From an uncultured Lachnospiraceae bacterium (GTDB lineage: Bacteria; Bacillota; Clostridia; Lachnospirales; Lachnospiraceae), in contig CAJTSL010000021.1 in the NCBI GenBank assembly GCA_910578845.1, positions 1 through 46,503 of the forward strand: DNA of 46,503 nucleotides, given 5' to 3'. Both the position numbers and the translations under genes were made by a program. Shown one piece after another: positions 24,225 through 33,470 of this stretch (position 1 is its first letter; the number at the start of each line of letters is the position of its first letter). The notes under the pieces were generated by a model. It had not been told where the DNA came from and did no database searches. It was given only the letters and a program-made list of their open reading frames with translations.

Positions 24225-25223
24225 ATGGCAAACAGAGTGATAGAAACGAATCTCACGGAAGAAGATACCAAAATAGAAGGCTCTTTACGCCCGCAGACGT
24301 TAGATGATTATATCGGGCAGTCCAAGATCAAAGAAAACCTGAAAATTTATATCAAGGCAGCCAAACAGCGCCAAGACTCCCTGGACCATGCCTTATTCTA
24401 TGGACCGCCCGGACTTGGCAAAACAACGCTTGCCGGCATCATTGCCAATGAAATGGGCGTTAATATGAAAGTCACAAGCGGGCCTGCTATTGAAAAACCG
24501 GGGGAAATGGCAGCGATTTTAAATAATTTACAAGAAGGGGATATCCTCTTCGTAGATGAAATCCATAGGCTGAACAGGCAAGTAGAAGAAGTGCTCTACC
24601 CGGCTATGGAAGACTTCGCAATTGATATTATGATCGGGAAAGGCGCCTCTGCAAGATCTATCCGCCTGGATTTACCACATTTTACATTAATTGGCGCTAC
24701 GACTAGGGCAGGACTTTTAACGGCGCCTCTACGGGACAGATTTGGTGTTATTCATCATCTGGAATTTTATTCTGTTGAAGAATTAGCGTTGATCATTCTC
24801 CATTCGGCGCAGATCTTACATGTTGCTATAGAGAAAAACGGCGCAACGGAACTGGCAAGGCGAAGCAGAGGCACTCCGCGCCTTGCCAACCGTATCTTAA
24901 AAAGAGTCCGCGATTTTGCCCAAGTAAAATACGACGGTATCATCACAGAACAAGTGGCATGCACAGCCTTAGATTTATTAGAAGTCGATAAGATGGGATT
25001 AGACCATATTGATAGGAATATACTTTTGACAATGATTGATAAATTCAAAGGCGGCCCGGTGGGCCTAGAGACGTTGGCAGCCGCGATTGGCGAAGATGCC
25101 GGGACATTAGAAGATGTCTATGAACCTTATTTGTTAAAAAGCGGTTTTTTAAATAGAACGCCGAGAGGGCGCATCGTAACGGATACAGCATATCATCATT
25201 TAGGACTTGAAATTCCTTCGTAA
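24225..25223 (+). CDS. ruvB: Holliday junction branch migration helicase RuvB
   Basis: 332-residue AAA+ motor. It begins MANRVIETNLTEEDTKIEGS; Walker A is GPPGLGKTT, Walker B is FVDEIHRLN, sensor I is LIGATTRAG, the arginine finger lies in LRDRFG, and the winged-helix end contains YLLKSGFLNRTPRGR. RuvB hexamers drive branch migration with RuvA. GAGG (24212-24215) is 9 bases before the ATG at 24225; the ATG at 24210 is less likely. It is 30 bases downstream of the kinase gene with no visible promoter between, so it probably depends on kinase transcription. Confidence 0.96.
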   Translation: MANRVIETNLTEEDTKIEGSLRPQTLDDYIGQSKIKENLKIYIKAAKQRQDSLDHALFYGPPGLGKTTLAGIIANEMGVNMKVTSGPAIEKPGEMAAILNNLQEGDILFVDEIHRLNRQVEEVLYPAMEDFAIDIMIGKGASARSIRLDLPHFTLIGATTRAGLLTAPLRDRFGVIHHLEFYSVEELALIILHSAQILHVAIEKNGATELARRSRGTPRLANRILKRVRDFAQVKYDGIITEQVACTALDLLEVDKMGLDHIDRNILLTMIDKFKGGPVGLETLAAAIGEDAGTLEDVYEPYLLKSGFLNRTPRGRIVTDTAYHHLGLEIPS

Positions 25224-25235
25224 GCCATATATAAT
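25207..25235 (+). promoter_or_regulatory. Strong-looking promoter for zapA
   Basis: TTGAAA (25207-25212, 5 of 6), 17-base spacer, perfect TATAAT (25230-25235). The -35 lies within the last codons of ruvB, so zapA should be expressed independently. Confidence 0.6.
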
Positions 25236-25294
25236 AGATATTGTATAGACACATTTCTTTAGGCGGCATATTTTGTATAGGAGGGAAATCCCCA

Positions 25295-25702
25295 ATGTCA
25301 GCGAAAACAGATACGGAAGTCATTATCGGCGGAAAAGTCTTTACGCTAAGCGGTTATGAAAGTGAAGAGTATTTACAAAAAGTGGCTTCGTATATTAACA
25401 ATAAGGTAACTGAATATGGTAAGGTTGACAGTTTTAGAAGGCAGCCGCTTGATACACAGAACGTCTTGATGCAACTGAATATTGCTGATGATTATTTTAA
25501 AGCAAGACAGCAGATTGGGCTTTTAGAAGAAGAATTAAAAGGCAAAGAAAAAGAATTGTATGATTTGAAGCATGAGCTGATTGCGTCCCAGATCAAATTA
25601 GAAAATACAGAGAGAACTGTCAAGAACCTGCAAAGCGAAGCAAATGAAAATGCAAAGAAAATCGTCCGTCTGGAAACAGAATTAAAGGAATTGAAGAAAT
25701 AA
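25295..25702 (+). CDS. zapA: Cell division protein ZapA
   Basis: 135 residues. The N-terminal ZapA domain shows TEVIIGGKVFTLSGYESEEYLQKVASYINNKV, followed by ALNIADDYFKA-type helix (here QLNIADDYFKAR) and a long coiled coil rich in Glu, Leu and Lys to the end. ZapA tetramers cross-link FtsZ filaments at the division site. AGGAGGG is 8 bases ahead of the ATG at 25295; an upstream in-frame ATG at 25241 lies in the leader and does not match the family. A terminator follows. Confidence 0.92.
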   Translation: MSAKTDTEVIIGGKVFTLSGYESEEYLQKVASYINNKVTEYGKVDSFRRQPLDTQNVLMQLNIADDYFKARQQIGLLEEELKGKEKELYDLKHELIASQIKLENTERTVKNLQSEANENAKKIVRLETELKELKK

Positions 25703-25711
25703 AGCACATTG

Positions 25712-25737
25712 GCTGTCTTTTTAAGGCAGCTTTTTCT
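25712..25737 (+). terminator. Rho-independent terminator after zapA
   Basis: GCTGTCTT and AAGGCAGC pair over 8 bp with one G-U around a TTT loop, followed directly by five T residues. Confidence 0.85.
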
Positions 25738-25773
25738 GTCCAAATGCATCTTTTCAGAAAAGGAATCGCCATT

Positions 25774-27987
25774 ATGATGGATAAAAAAGTAGAATTATTA
25801 GCGCCTGCGGGTAATTACCAGGCATTGGTCGGTGCAATCAACGCTGGCGCTGACGCCATATATCTCGGCGGAGAGAAATTTAGCGCGCGGGCTTATGCTG
25901 CCAACTTTACAGACGAAGAAATAGTAAAAGCGCTTCATTATGCCCATATTTGGGGCAAGAAATTATATTTGGCAGTCAATACGCTCGTAAAAGAGCGGGA
26001 ATTTTCTCTGTTATATGATTATATCAGCCCATTTTATGAAGCCGGTCTAGACGGTGTCATCATCCAGGATCTGGGTGTATGGCATTATATGCGGGAAATG
26101 TTTCCTGCGCTCGCGCTTCATGCCAGCACGCAGATGGCAATTACCGGGGAAATGGGCGCTATGTTTCTGAAACAAGAAGGCGCTTCCCGTATTGTCCCTG
26201 CGAGAGAGTTGTCCCTTACCGAAATCAAAAATATCAAACAAAAGACAGCGTTAGAATTAGAATGTTTCATTCATGGCGCCATGTGCTATAGTTATTCCGG
26301 TCAGTGCCTCTTTAGCAGCATATTAGGTGGCAGAAGCGGCAACCGGGGCAGATGTGCCCAGCCATGCAGGCTGCCTTATCACGTCCTGTTGTCTGCGGAC
26401 GAACCGGTACAGCGTGGCAGCGAGTTTTATCCTTTAAGCTTAAAGGATATGTGTACGATTGAATTTATTCCAAAGCTGATTCAGGCAGGGATCGATTCTT
26501 TTAAGATTGAAGGCAGAATGAAAAAACCGGAATATGTTGCCGGTGTTACGGCAATCTATCGGAAATATATTGACGCTTATTATCAAAACGGCGAAGATGC
26601 GTATCTTGTCACACGGGAAGATATGGACAAGCTGCGCAAATTATATATCCGCACCGAACTACAGACTGGCTATTATGACAAGCATAACGGCAAAGACATG
26701 ATAACGCTAGGTCAGCCGGGGTATCAGGGCGCTGATGATAATTTGTTACAGGAAATTGCCGAAGCGTATCTGAAAGAAGAGAAGACATATCCGGTATCCA
26801 TGCATGGTATTTTCCGCATTGGAGAACCTGCTTGTCTATCTCTGGAAAGTGGAAACATACGTGCGACCGTTTACGGGCATCTTGTAGAGCCAGCGCAAAA
26901 GCGGCCACTGACAAAAGAAGATATATTGAAACAACTGCATAAGACCGGCAATTCTTATTTTCGTATAACCGAAGATAATATTACGATGGATGACCATATT
27001 TTTATGCCGGTCGGACAGATCAATGAGCTACGCAGAAGCGCTGCCATGAGTTTTGCACAAGAACTTTCTAAAGCTTATGGATTGACGTTAAAACGTATCG
27101 TTGATATGCAAGATCCCTTGCAAGACAGGCCAAAAACGCCCCAAATATATGAAAAGCCAACAGGGAGTGCGACAACATCCCCTCAGCTTCATGTCATGGT
27201 ATGTACCCATGCACAATTAGAAGCGGTCTGTCAATATACATGTGATAGAGTTTATATTGACAGTGACTACTATATACAGGAATTTGACCAAATTAGTCGC
27301 TTGCTAGAACAAAACGGCATACTTGCAATATATCTTGCACTGCCTTATGTCGTCCGTGCCAAAGATGTAGCTTATTTTCAGGAATTATACACGTTACTAC
27401 ATGCTTCCGTTAGCGTGAAAGGGTTCCTTGTCCGTAACCTAGAGTCTGTTTTCTGGGTCCGTTCCCTATCGGAAGATTACGAGCTTGTGACAGATACTGG
27501 CTTGTATTGTTATAATGCGCAAGCCGCACGATTCTTCGAGCAGTTTAGCAAGGAATGTTATCTGCCATATGAACTCAATAATAAGGAGTGCCGGGGGTTG
27601 TTACCGCAAACGGCACCTAAAATGTCGGTCGTTGTTTATGGCACAATCCCAATGATGGTTTCCGCAAACTGTGTCAGAAAGACAACTGATATGTGCCAAA
27701 AAGAAAAGAAAAGCCAAAAGAGTTATCTGAGAGACAGATACCACACAGTATTCCCTGTCTTATGTAACTGTAATCATTGTTATAATATTATTTATAATTC
27801 ATTGCCTTATTCTTTGCATCAAAAGCAAGAAGAACTTTGTAAACTTGGCGTTTTCTCTTTCCGTCTGGACTTTGTGTGGGAAGATCAGGAACAGGTGAAA
27901 GAAATATTAGATTATTATACAGGGAAACGCAATGTCTTTCCTGTTTCGGACTATACAACCGGTCACTATAAAAGAGGCGTAGAATAA
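25774..27987 (+). CDS. Peptidase U32 family protein
   Basis: 737 residues. VELLAPAGNYQALVGAINAGADAIYLGGEKFSARA opens the U32 barrel; HASTQMAI and the segment AMCYSYSGQCLFSS with GGRSGNRGRCAQPCRLPY around residues 170-205 is the U32 family signature with its cysteines. A C-terminal extension (DUF3656 and beyond, from about 370) ends with further conserved Cys (CNCNHCYN). U32 proteins include tRNA/rRNA hydroxylases (TrhP/RlhA) as well as proposed collagenases; an RNA hydroxylation role is at least as likely as proteolysis here. The ATG at 25774 has AAAGGA 10 bases upstream; one codon later is another Met. Confidence 0.9.
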   Translation: MMDKKVELLAPAGNYQALVGAINAGADAIYLGGEKFSARAYAANFTDEEIVKALHYAHIWGKKLYLAVNTLVKEREFSLLYDYISPFYEAGLDGVIIQDLGVWHYMREMFPALALHASTQMAITGEMGAMFLKQEGASRIVPARELSLTEIKNIKQKTALELECFIHGAMCYSYSGQCLFSSILGGRSGNRGRCAQPCRLPYHVLLSADEPVQRGSEFYPLSLKDMCTIEFIPKLIQAGIDSFKIEGRMKKPEYVAGVTAIYRKYIDAYYQNGEDAYLVTREDMDKLRKLYIRTELQTGYYDKHNGKDMITLGQPGYQGADDNLLQEIAEAYLKEEKTYPVSMHGIFRIGEPACLSLESGNIRATVYGHLVEPAQKRPLTKEDILKQLHKTGNSYFRITEDNITMDDHIFMPVGQINELRRSAAMSFAQELSKAYGLTLKRIVDMQDPLQDRPKTPQIYEKPTGSATTSPQLHVMVCTHAQLEAVCQYTCDRVYIDSDYYIQEFDQISRLLEQNGILAIYLALPYVVRAKDVAYFQELYTLLHASVSVKGFLVRNLESVFWVRSLSEDYELVTDTGLYCYNAQAARFFEQFSKECYLPYELNNKECRGLLPQTAPKMSVVVYGTIPMMVSANCVRKTTDMCQKEKKSQKSYLRDRYHTVFPVLCNCNHCYNIIYNSLPYSLHQKQEELCKLGVFSFRLDFVWEDQEQVKEILDYYTGKRNVFPVSDYTTGHYKRGVE

Positions 27988-27991
27988 TTTT

Positions 27992-29380
27992 ATGGAGCTT
28001 TACATTACAGAGATTTCCAAGTATTTAATTACATTACTGCTCGCACTATATACAATAGAATGTTTCCTTGCTTTTTGCTTTTCAGATGAGAGCAAAAGAA
28101 ATGGCATCTACATTAGGCAGAACATTTGGATGTTTTTTGTTCATTTTTCTTGTTTTCTAGTCATTTGTTTTGAAACAGGGAAGATAGATTATCTGTTTTT
28201 CTATATTTTCCAACAAATATTGTTATTCGCTACAGTCATGTTATTCCGTATGATATATCCTAAAGGGAACCGGCTGCTTATCAATAATATGTGTATGCTT
28301 TTAAGCATTGGCTTTATCATCTTGACAAGGCTTTCCTATGAAAAAGCGATCAAACAGTTTTTCATTGTAACGGTTTCTATCGCCATCGGTATGGCGATCC
28401 CATATTTCTTGCAGAGACTGGCTTTTTTGAAAAACCTCACATGGGTATATGCGATTGTCGGCATTGGCGCTTTAGGCATCGTATTGACATTGGGCTCCGT
28501 TACACATGGATCCAAGATTTCCTATTCGGTCGGGGGCATTGCCTTTCAGCCATCCGAATTTGTCAAGATCCTTTTTGTGTTTTTCTTAGCAAGCGCTCTA
28601 TATGAAACTAATGATATCCTGCGGGTTATGCTGACAGCGATTATTGCTGGCATTCATGTGCTGATCCTGGTAGCCTCCAAAGATTTAGGAAGCGCGCTTA
28701 TTTTCTTCATTGTATATATTTTCATGGTATATATTGCTACGAGGAACGTCCTTTATTTTCTCCTTGGCGCCATAGGCGGCAGTGCGGCGGCTGTTTTTGC
28801 TTATCAGTTCTTTGCCCATGTCCAGGTACGTGTACAAGCATGGAAAGACCCTTGGAGCTGTATCGATGACGCCGGATATCAGATTACCCAGTCATTATTT
28901 GCTATTAGCAGCGGCGGTTGGTTCGGATTAGGGCTTTTTCAGGGAAATCCTACGGCAATCCCCTTTGTCGAAGCCGACTTCGTGTTCTCGGCGGTAGCGG
29001 AAGAACTTGGCATTGCCTTTGCTATGTGTACGATCCTGATTAGCATTAGCTGCTTTATCATGACCATGCGTATTTCCATGAAGCTAAAAGGACGGTTTTA
29101 TCAGCTAATTGCTTTTGGGCTGGGGATTACTTATATTTTCCAAGTCTTTTTGACAATTGGCGGCGGTACGAAATTTATCCCGATGACCGGGATCACGCTG
29201 CCATTCATTAGTTATGGCGGAAGTTCCGTACTGACAACATTAATCATGTTTTTCACAATAGAAGGATTATATATAATCGGACAGGATGAAGGAGCGAAAA
29301 GTGTCAGAAGAAAAAAAGAAAATCCCGGGAAAAGCGTACCATACAAAAAAGCAACAAGAAGAGCGGAAGAAGACGAATAA
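27992..29380 (+). CDS. FtsW/RodA/SpoVE family peptidoglycan glycosyltransferase
   Basis: 462-residue polytopic membrane protein. SVGGIAFQPSEFVKILFVFFLA, the KDLGSALIFFIVYIFMVYIA helix, the large loop with QAWKDPW and GYQITQSLFAISSGGWFGLGLFQG, and TGITLPFISYGGSSVL are SEDS-family signatures. SEDS proteins polymerise lipid II together with a class B PBP, which is encoded next door. Whether it serves elongation, division or sporulation cannot be settled; the N-terminal extra helices resemble RodA-like forms in Clostridia. The start lacks a good SD. The 3' end overlaps the PBP gene by 80 bases. Confidence 0.9.
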   Translation: MELYITEISKYLITLLLALYTIECFLAFCFSDESKRNGIYIRQNIWMFFVHFSCFLVICFETGKIDYLFFYIFQQILLFATVMLFRMIYPKGNRLLINNMCMLLSIGFIILTRLSYEKAIKQFFIVTVSIAIGMAIPYFLQRLAFLKNLTWVYAIVGIGALGIVLTLGSVTHGSKISYSVGGIAFQPSEFVKILFVFFLASALYETNDILRVMLTAIIAGIHVLILVASKDLGSALIFFIVYIFMVYIATRNVLYFLLGAIGGSAAAVFAYQFFAHVQVRVQAWKDPWSCIDDAGYQITQSLFAISSGGWFGLGLFQGNPTAIPFVEADFVFSAVAEELGIAFAMCTILISISCFIMTMRISMKLKGRFYQLIAFGLGITYIFQVFLTIGGGTKFIPMTGITLPFISYGGSSVLTTLIMFFTIEGLYIIGQDEGAKSVRRKKENPGKSVPYKKATRRAEEDE

Positions 29381-30785
29381 ACATATCCAATGTGTTACGG
29401 GCCTTTTTATTGCATTATTTTTGTGCATGATGGGGTATACTTGCTATTATGCGATGACGAATAAGCAGGAGATGATCAACAACAGTTATAACAGCAGACA
29501 GGAGATGTTGATCACACAAAATACCCGAGGCATGATTTATGCAAATGACAGGCAGATATTGGCGCAGACTGTGACCGATGCCCAAGGGAAGGAACAGCGG
29601 GAATACCCATTTGGGAATATGTTCGCGCATGTGGTCGGTTATGCGTCCCATGGTAGATTTGGTGTGGAAGCAGAGACGAACTATTACCTGATCCAATCGA
29701 ATGCGAAGCTATCGGATAAAGTGGCAAGCGAAGTCTCTGGCGTTAAATATCCGGGTGATAGCGTCATTACTACTTTGGATGTCAGCTTGCAAGAAGTTGC
29801 TTATCAATCGCTTGGCGCTTATAAAGGCGCGATCATCGTCTCGGAACCTGCCACGGGCAAGATCCTTGCCATGGTATCCAAGCCAGATTTTAACCCGAAT
29901 GAAATTGATCAAATCTGGAATGATATGTTGGAGGACACAGAAAGCGGCAGATTGTTAAATCGTGCAACACAAGGATTGTATCCGCCTGGATCTACGTTTA
30001 AGATTGTCACGGCGCTCGAATATATCAAGGAAAATCCCGATAGCTACCAAGATTATTCTTATCAGTGCAATGGCAGGTTCGCATCAGGCACGGATGTGAT
30101 CAATTGTTTCCATGGTATATCGCACGGAGGCGAAGACTTTATAAAGTCGTTCGCCAAGTCCTGTAACGCTTCCTTTGCCAATATAAGCGTGTCCCTGGAC
30201 AAGGCAAGTTATCATGAGACGTTATCGGATTTATTGTTTAATACGGAGCTTCCCGTTACTTTTTCTTATAACAAGAGCAAGGTAACTGTGGATGAGAGCA
30301 CCTCAGACAGCGATGTCATGCAGGCATCCATCGGACAGGGAACTGATCAGATCACGCCGCTTCATATGAACATGATCACAAGCGCCATTGCCAACAACGG
30401 TGTGCTGATGAAGCCTTATTTAATTGATTATGTTGAAAATTATAACGGAAACATCATCAAACAGTTCTCTCCTGGCGCTTATGGCAATATCATGTCCGAA
30501 GAAGAAGCGGACGCTTTAACGGAATTGATGGTGCAAGTCGTGGAAACCGGAACGGCAACCAAGCTCAAAGGTCTTTCTTATACGGCGGCAGGGAAAACGG
30601 GCTCCGCGGAATATAATAGCGTCAAAACCGATTCCCACGCATGGTTTACTGGTTTTGCGCCAGTAGAGGATCCACAAATATGTGTAACGATTATTATTGA
30701 GGGGGCAGGCTCCGGCGGCGATTACGCAGTGCCGATTGCAAGGCGGATATTCAACGCCTATCTGGATGGAGGGAGCGAGTCATGA
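29301..30785 (+). CDS. Class B penicillin-binding protein (transpeptidase)
   Basis: 494 residues. A Lys-rich cytoplasmic N-terminus and one membrane segment (VTGLFIALFLCMMGYTCYYAM) precede the transpeptidase domain: PGSTFK with catalytic S231 and K234, SCN starting at S287, and KTG at K432. It cross-links peptidoglycan together with the SEDS partner. GTG at 29301 is chosen because AAGGAG (29289-29294) is 6 bases upstream. An ATG at 29286 is in frame but has no SD. The 5' end reads through the last 80 bases of the SEDS gene in another frame. The 3' end overlaps the NUDIX gene by ATGA. Confidence 0.92.
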   Translation: MSEEKKKIPGKAYHTKKQQEERKKTNKHIQCVTGLFIALFLCMMGYTCYYAMTNKQEMINNSYNSRQEMLITQNTRGMIYANDRQILAQTVTDAQGKEQREYPFGNMFAHVVGYASHGRFGVEAETNYYLIQSNAKLSDKVASEVSGVKYPGDSVITTLDVSLQEVAYQSLGAYKGAIIVSEPATGKILAMVSKPDFNPNEIDQIWNDMLEDTESGRLLNRATQGLYPPGSTFKIVTALEYIKENPDSYQDYSYQCNGRFASGTDVINCFHGISHGGEDFIKSFAKSCNASFANISVSLDKASYHETLSDLLFNTELPVTFSYNKSKVTVDESTSDSDVMQASIGQGTDQITPLHMNMITSAIANNGVLMKPYLIDYVENYNGNIIKQFSPGAYGNIMSEEEADALTELMVQVVETGTATKLKGLSYTAAGKTGSAEYNSVKTDSHAWFTGFAPVEDPQICVTIIIEGAGSGGDYAVPIARRIFNAYLDGGSES

Positions 30786-31231
30786 TTGAGGCGATAAGCT
30801 GTGGAGGTGTCGTGATCTTCCGTGGTAAAATCCTGCTTTTATATAAAAATTTCCATAGTAAATACGAAGGATGGGTACTTCCCAAAGGAACGGTAGAAGC
30901 AGGTGAAGAACATAAGGAAACGGCAATCCGTGAAGTGCTAGAAGAAACAGGCGCCAAAGCAAAGATTGTAAAATACATTGGCACAAGCGGCTATACTTTT
31001 GCCGTGCCGGAAGATATCGTGGAAAAGGAAGTACACTGGTATCTTATGATGGCGGACAGTTATTACAGTAAGCCGCAACGGGAAGAATATTTTACGGATT
31101 CCGGTTATTATAAATATCATGAAGCGTTTCATTTGCTAAAATATGCAAACGAAAGACAGATCTTAGAAAAAGCATACAGCGAGTATATGGAATTAAAAAG
31201 AAATAATCTTTGGGGACATCGGAAATACTAG
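30782..31231 (+). CDS. NUDIX hydrolase
   Basis: 149 residues. The Nudix box is intact: GTVEAGEEHKETAIREVLEE followed by TGA (pattern G-x5-E-x7-REV-x-EE-x-G). GWVLPKG precedes it. It cleaves a nucleoside diphosphate linked to another moiety; the substrate is not predictable. The small protein is soluble. Start overlaps the PBP stop (ATGA), so it is translated with the cell-wall pair. Confidence 0.9.
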   Translation: MIEAISCGGVVIFRGKILLLYKNFHSKYEGWVLPKGTVEAGEEHKETAIREVLEETGAKAKIVKYIGTSGYTFAVPEDIVEKEVHWYLMMADSYYSKPQREEYFTDSGYYKYHEAFHLLKYANERQILEKAYSEYMELKRNNLWGHRKY

Positions 31232-31260
31232 TTTCTTTTTTGGCTCTAACGGGTTATAAT
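31232..31260 (+). promoter_or_regulatory. Candidate promoter for the Asp23/Gls24 gene
   Basis: Perfect TATAAT at 31255-31260; the -35 region at 17 bases (TTTCTT, 31232-31237) is weak. A strong SD (AAAGGAGGT) follows before the gene. Confidence 0.4.
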
Positions 31261-31295
31261 ACGAATATATGTCTAAAATATAAAGGAGGTATTCT

Positions 31296-31655
31296 ATGAA
31301 AGCATCTTCAATGGATACACATATGGGCAATATTGCGATTGATCATGAAGTCATTGCGCAATATGCCGGCGCTGTAGCAATGGAATGTTTCGGCATTGTC
31401 GGTATGGCAGGCATGAGCGTAAAAGATGGTATTGTAAAATTATTGAAAAAGGAAAGTATGACCCGTGGGATACAGGTAGTACTGAAAAACAATAAATTAA
31501 CGTTGGATTTCCACGTCATTGTCTCTTATGGCGTCAGTATCCTCGCCGTAGCGGATAATCTGATTGACAGTGTAAAATATAAGGTAGAAGAATTTACCGG
31601 AGTGGAAATTGAAAAAATCAACATCTTCGTAGAAGGTGTGAAAGTGATTGACTGA
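31296..31655 (+). CDS. Asp23/Gls24 family envelope stress protein
   Basis: 119 residues with the family pattern GNIAIDHEVIAQYAGAVAMECFGIVGMAG, a central LDFHVIVSYGVSILAVADN, and the C-terminal VEKINIFVEGVKV type ending (here IEKINIFVEGVKVID). Small cytoplasmic, often membrane-associated protein of unknown molecular function. In Firmicutes a member of this family (YloU) lies directly ahead of the DAK2 gene yloV, as here. Its stop is 13 bases before the DAK2 start. Confidence 0.92.
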   Translation: MKASSMDTHMGNIAIDHEVIAQYAGAVAMECFGIVGMAGMSVKDGIVKLLKKESMTRGIQVVLKNNKLTLDFHVIVSYGVSILAVADNLIDSVKYKVEEFTGVEIEKINIFVEGVKVID

Positions 31656-31668
31656 GGGAGGATATGAG

Positions 31669-33360
31669 GTGGCTTCAAATAATATAGACGCTAAGATGGT
31701 TGCGAAAATGTTCCTGGCAGGCGCAAAAAATCTGGAAAGCAAGAAAGAATGGATTAATGAATTAAACGTATTCCCGGTGCCGGACGGAGATACCGGAACG
31801 AATATGACTCTGACAATTATGTCTGCGGCTAAGGAGGTTTCCGTATTATACGATATGGGCACCATAGATATGCCGTCTTTATGTAAAGCAATTTCTTCCG
31901 GTTCCTTGCGGGGGGCAAGGGGCAATTCCGGTGTTATCCTGTCCCAGTTGTTCAGAGGTTTTACAAAAGGCATAAAATCATCTGAAGAAATAACCGTCTC
32001 CGTCCTCGCAGATGCTTTTGAAAAAGCAGTAGAGACCGCCTATAAGGCAGTTATGAAGCCAAAGGAAGGCACTATATTGACGGTAGCAAGAGGCGGTGCC
32101 GAAAAAGCAAGAGAGCTGGCTGACGCAGGTGTGGAAGACCTCGCGGACTTCTTGGATCAGATTATCAGGCATGCAGACGAAGTATTGAACCAGACTCCCG
32201 ACCTGCTTCCTGTATTAAAGCAGGCTGGCGTTGTAGACTCTGGCGGCCAGGGTCTTATGCAGGTTTTAAAAGGCGCTTATGATGCCTACCTTGGAAAAGA
32301 AATTGATTTTACGATTTCTACCGATGTATCCCATGGAAGCGGGCAGAGAATGTCCCCGAATCTGGATGCACAGGCAAACGCAGAAATCAAATTCGGTTAC
32401 TGTACGGAATTTATCATTATGCTCAATAAAGTATTTAACATCAAGATGGAAATGGATTTTAAAGAATACCTGGAATCCATTGGGGATTCTATTGTAGTAG
32501 TCGCTGATGATGATGTGGTTAAGGTGCATGTACATACCAATGACCCTGGGCTTGCGATTCAAAAGGCATTGAAGTATGGCGCGCTTTCCAACATGAAAAT
32601 TGACAATATGCGATTAGAGCATCAAGAGAAGTTATTTAAGATGTCTACAGAAAATAAAGCGGCAAAAGAAGTAACCGTGGAGAAAGCAGAAGAACCCAAA
32701 AAAGAAGTCGGCTTCATTGCCGTTTCAGCAGGCGAAGGGATCAATGAAATTTTGAGAGGGCTTGGCGTGGATTATATCATCGAGGGTGGCCAGACGATGA
32801 ATCCGAGCACGGAAGATATGCTCCAGGCGATCGAACAGGTCAACGCCGATCATATTTTCATCCTGCCAAATAATAAAAATATCATTCTCGCCGCGAATCA
32901 AGCACAGACGTTGGTGGAAGATAAAAACATCATTGTCATCCCGACTAAAACAATACCGCAAGGTATTACCGCGATCATCAATTATGTCCCGGGGCTGTCG
33001 GTTGCAGAGAATACACAGACAATGACAGAAGAGATCAAACACGTGCATACGGGACAGGTCACTTATGCCGTAAGAGATACTACGATTGACGATAAGGAGA
33101 TCAAACAAGGTGATTTCATGGGCATTGGTGATAAAGGCATTCTTTCCGTAGGCAGTGTCATGAAAGATGTTACCTTGAAAATGATCGATGAAATGATGTC
33201 GGATGAATCAGAATTGATCAGTATTTATTATGGCGCAGATGTTAGCGAAGAAGACGCCGGCGAAATCCGTAACGAAGTGGAAACAAAATATAGCAGTTGT
33301 GATATAGAGCTACAGCAGGGCGGACAGCCGATTTATTATTATATCGTCTCTGTCGAATAG
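31669..33360 (+). CDS. DAK2 domain protein (YloV/FakA-like)
   Basis: 563 residues. An N-terminal DAK2 (DhaL) domain with ELNVFPVPDGDTGTNMTLTI, the Asp-rich nucleotide/Mg loop, and GARGNSGVILSQLFRGF; a middle domain with GYCTEFIIML (here KFGYCTEF) and the C-terminal FakA-type domain from about 340. In Staphylococcus FakA phosphorylates fatty acids held by DegV-type FakB proteins. A degV gene lies 2.2 kb downstream, so a fatty-acid kinase role is plausible. The GTG at 31669 has GGGAGG 8 bases upstream; the in-frame TTG at 31648 lies before that SD. Confidence 0.9.
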   Translation: MASNNIDAKMVAKMFLAGAKNLESKKEWINELNVFPVPDGDTGTNMTLTIMSAAKEVSVLYDMGTIDMPSLCKAISSGSLRGARGNSGVILSQLFRGFTKGIKSSEEITVSVLADAFEKAVETAYKAVMKPKEGTILTVARGGAEKARELADAGVEDLADFLDQIIRHADEVLNQTPDLLPVLKQAGVVDSGGQGLMQVLKGAYDAYLGKEIDFTISTDVSHGSGQRMSPNLDAQANAEIKFGYCTEFIIMLNKVFNIKMEMDFKEYLESIGDSIVVVADDDVVKVHVHTNDPGLAIQKALKYGALSNMKIDNMRLEHQEKLFKMSTENKAAKEVTVEKAEEPKKEVGFIAVSAGEGINEILRGLGVDYIIEGGQTMNPSTEDMLQAIEQVNADHIFILPNNKNIILAANQAQTLVEDKNIIVIPTKTIPQGITAIINYVPGLSVAENTQTMTEEIKHVHTGQVTYAVRDTTIDDKEIKQGDFMGIGDKGILSVGSVMKDVTLKMIDEMMSDESELISIYYGADVSEEDAGEIRNEVETKYSSCDIELQQGGQPIYYYIVSVE

Positions 33361-33467
33361 GTTGAAAAATCTTTGATTGTTCAACCGCGAATTTATGCTG
33401 ACGCTGATAGCGTCTTGGCTCCAAAGTTTGCAAGCTGAGAGAAAGGCATGACTATTAGGTTGAAAAA
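33358..33467 (+). promoter_or_regulatory. Hairpin-rich leader of recG with duplicated TAGGTTGAAAAA motif
   Basis: TAGGTTGAAAAA occurs at 33358-33369 and again at 33456-33467, where it supplies the only visible ribosome-binding sequence of recG. TTCAACC (33380-33386) can pair with GGTTGAA of either copy; with the first it closes a 12 bp stem (one mismatch) around TTT. A second hairpin, GACGCT-GAT-AGCGTC, is at 33400-33414. A regulatory switch is inference. Confidence 0.45.
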
Positions 33468-33470
33468 CAG

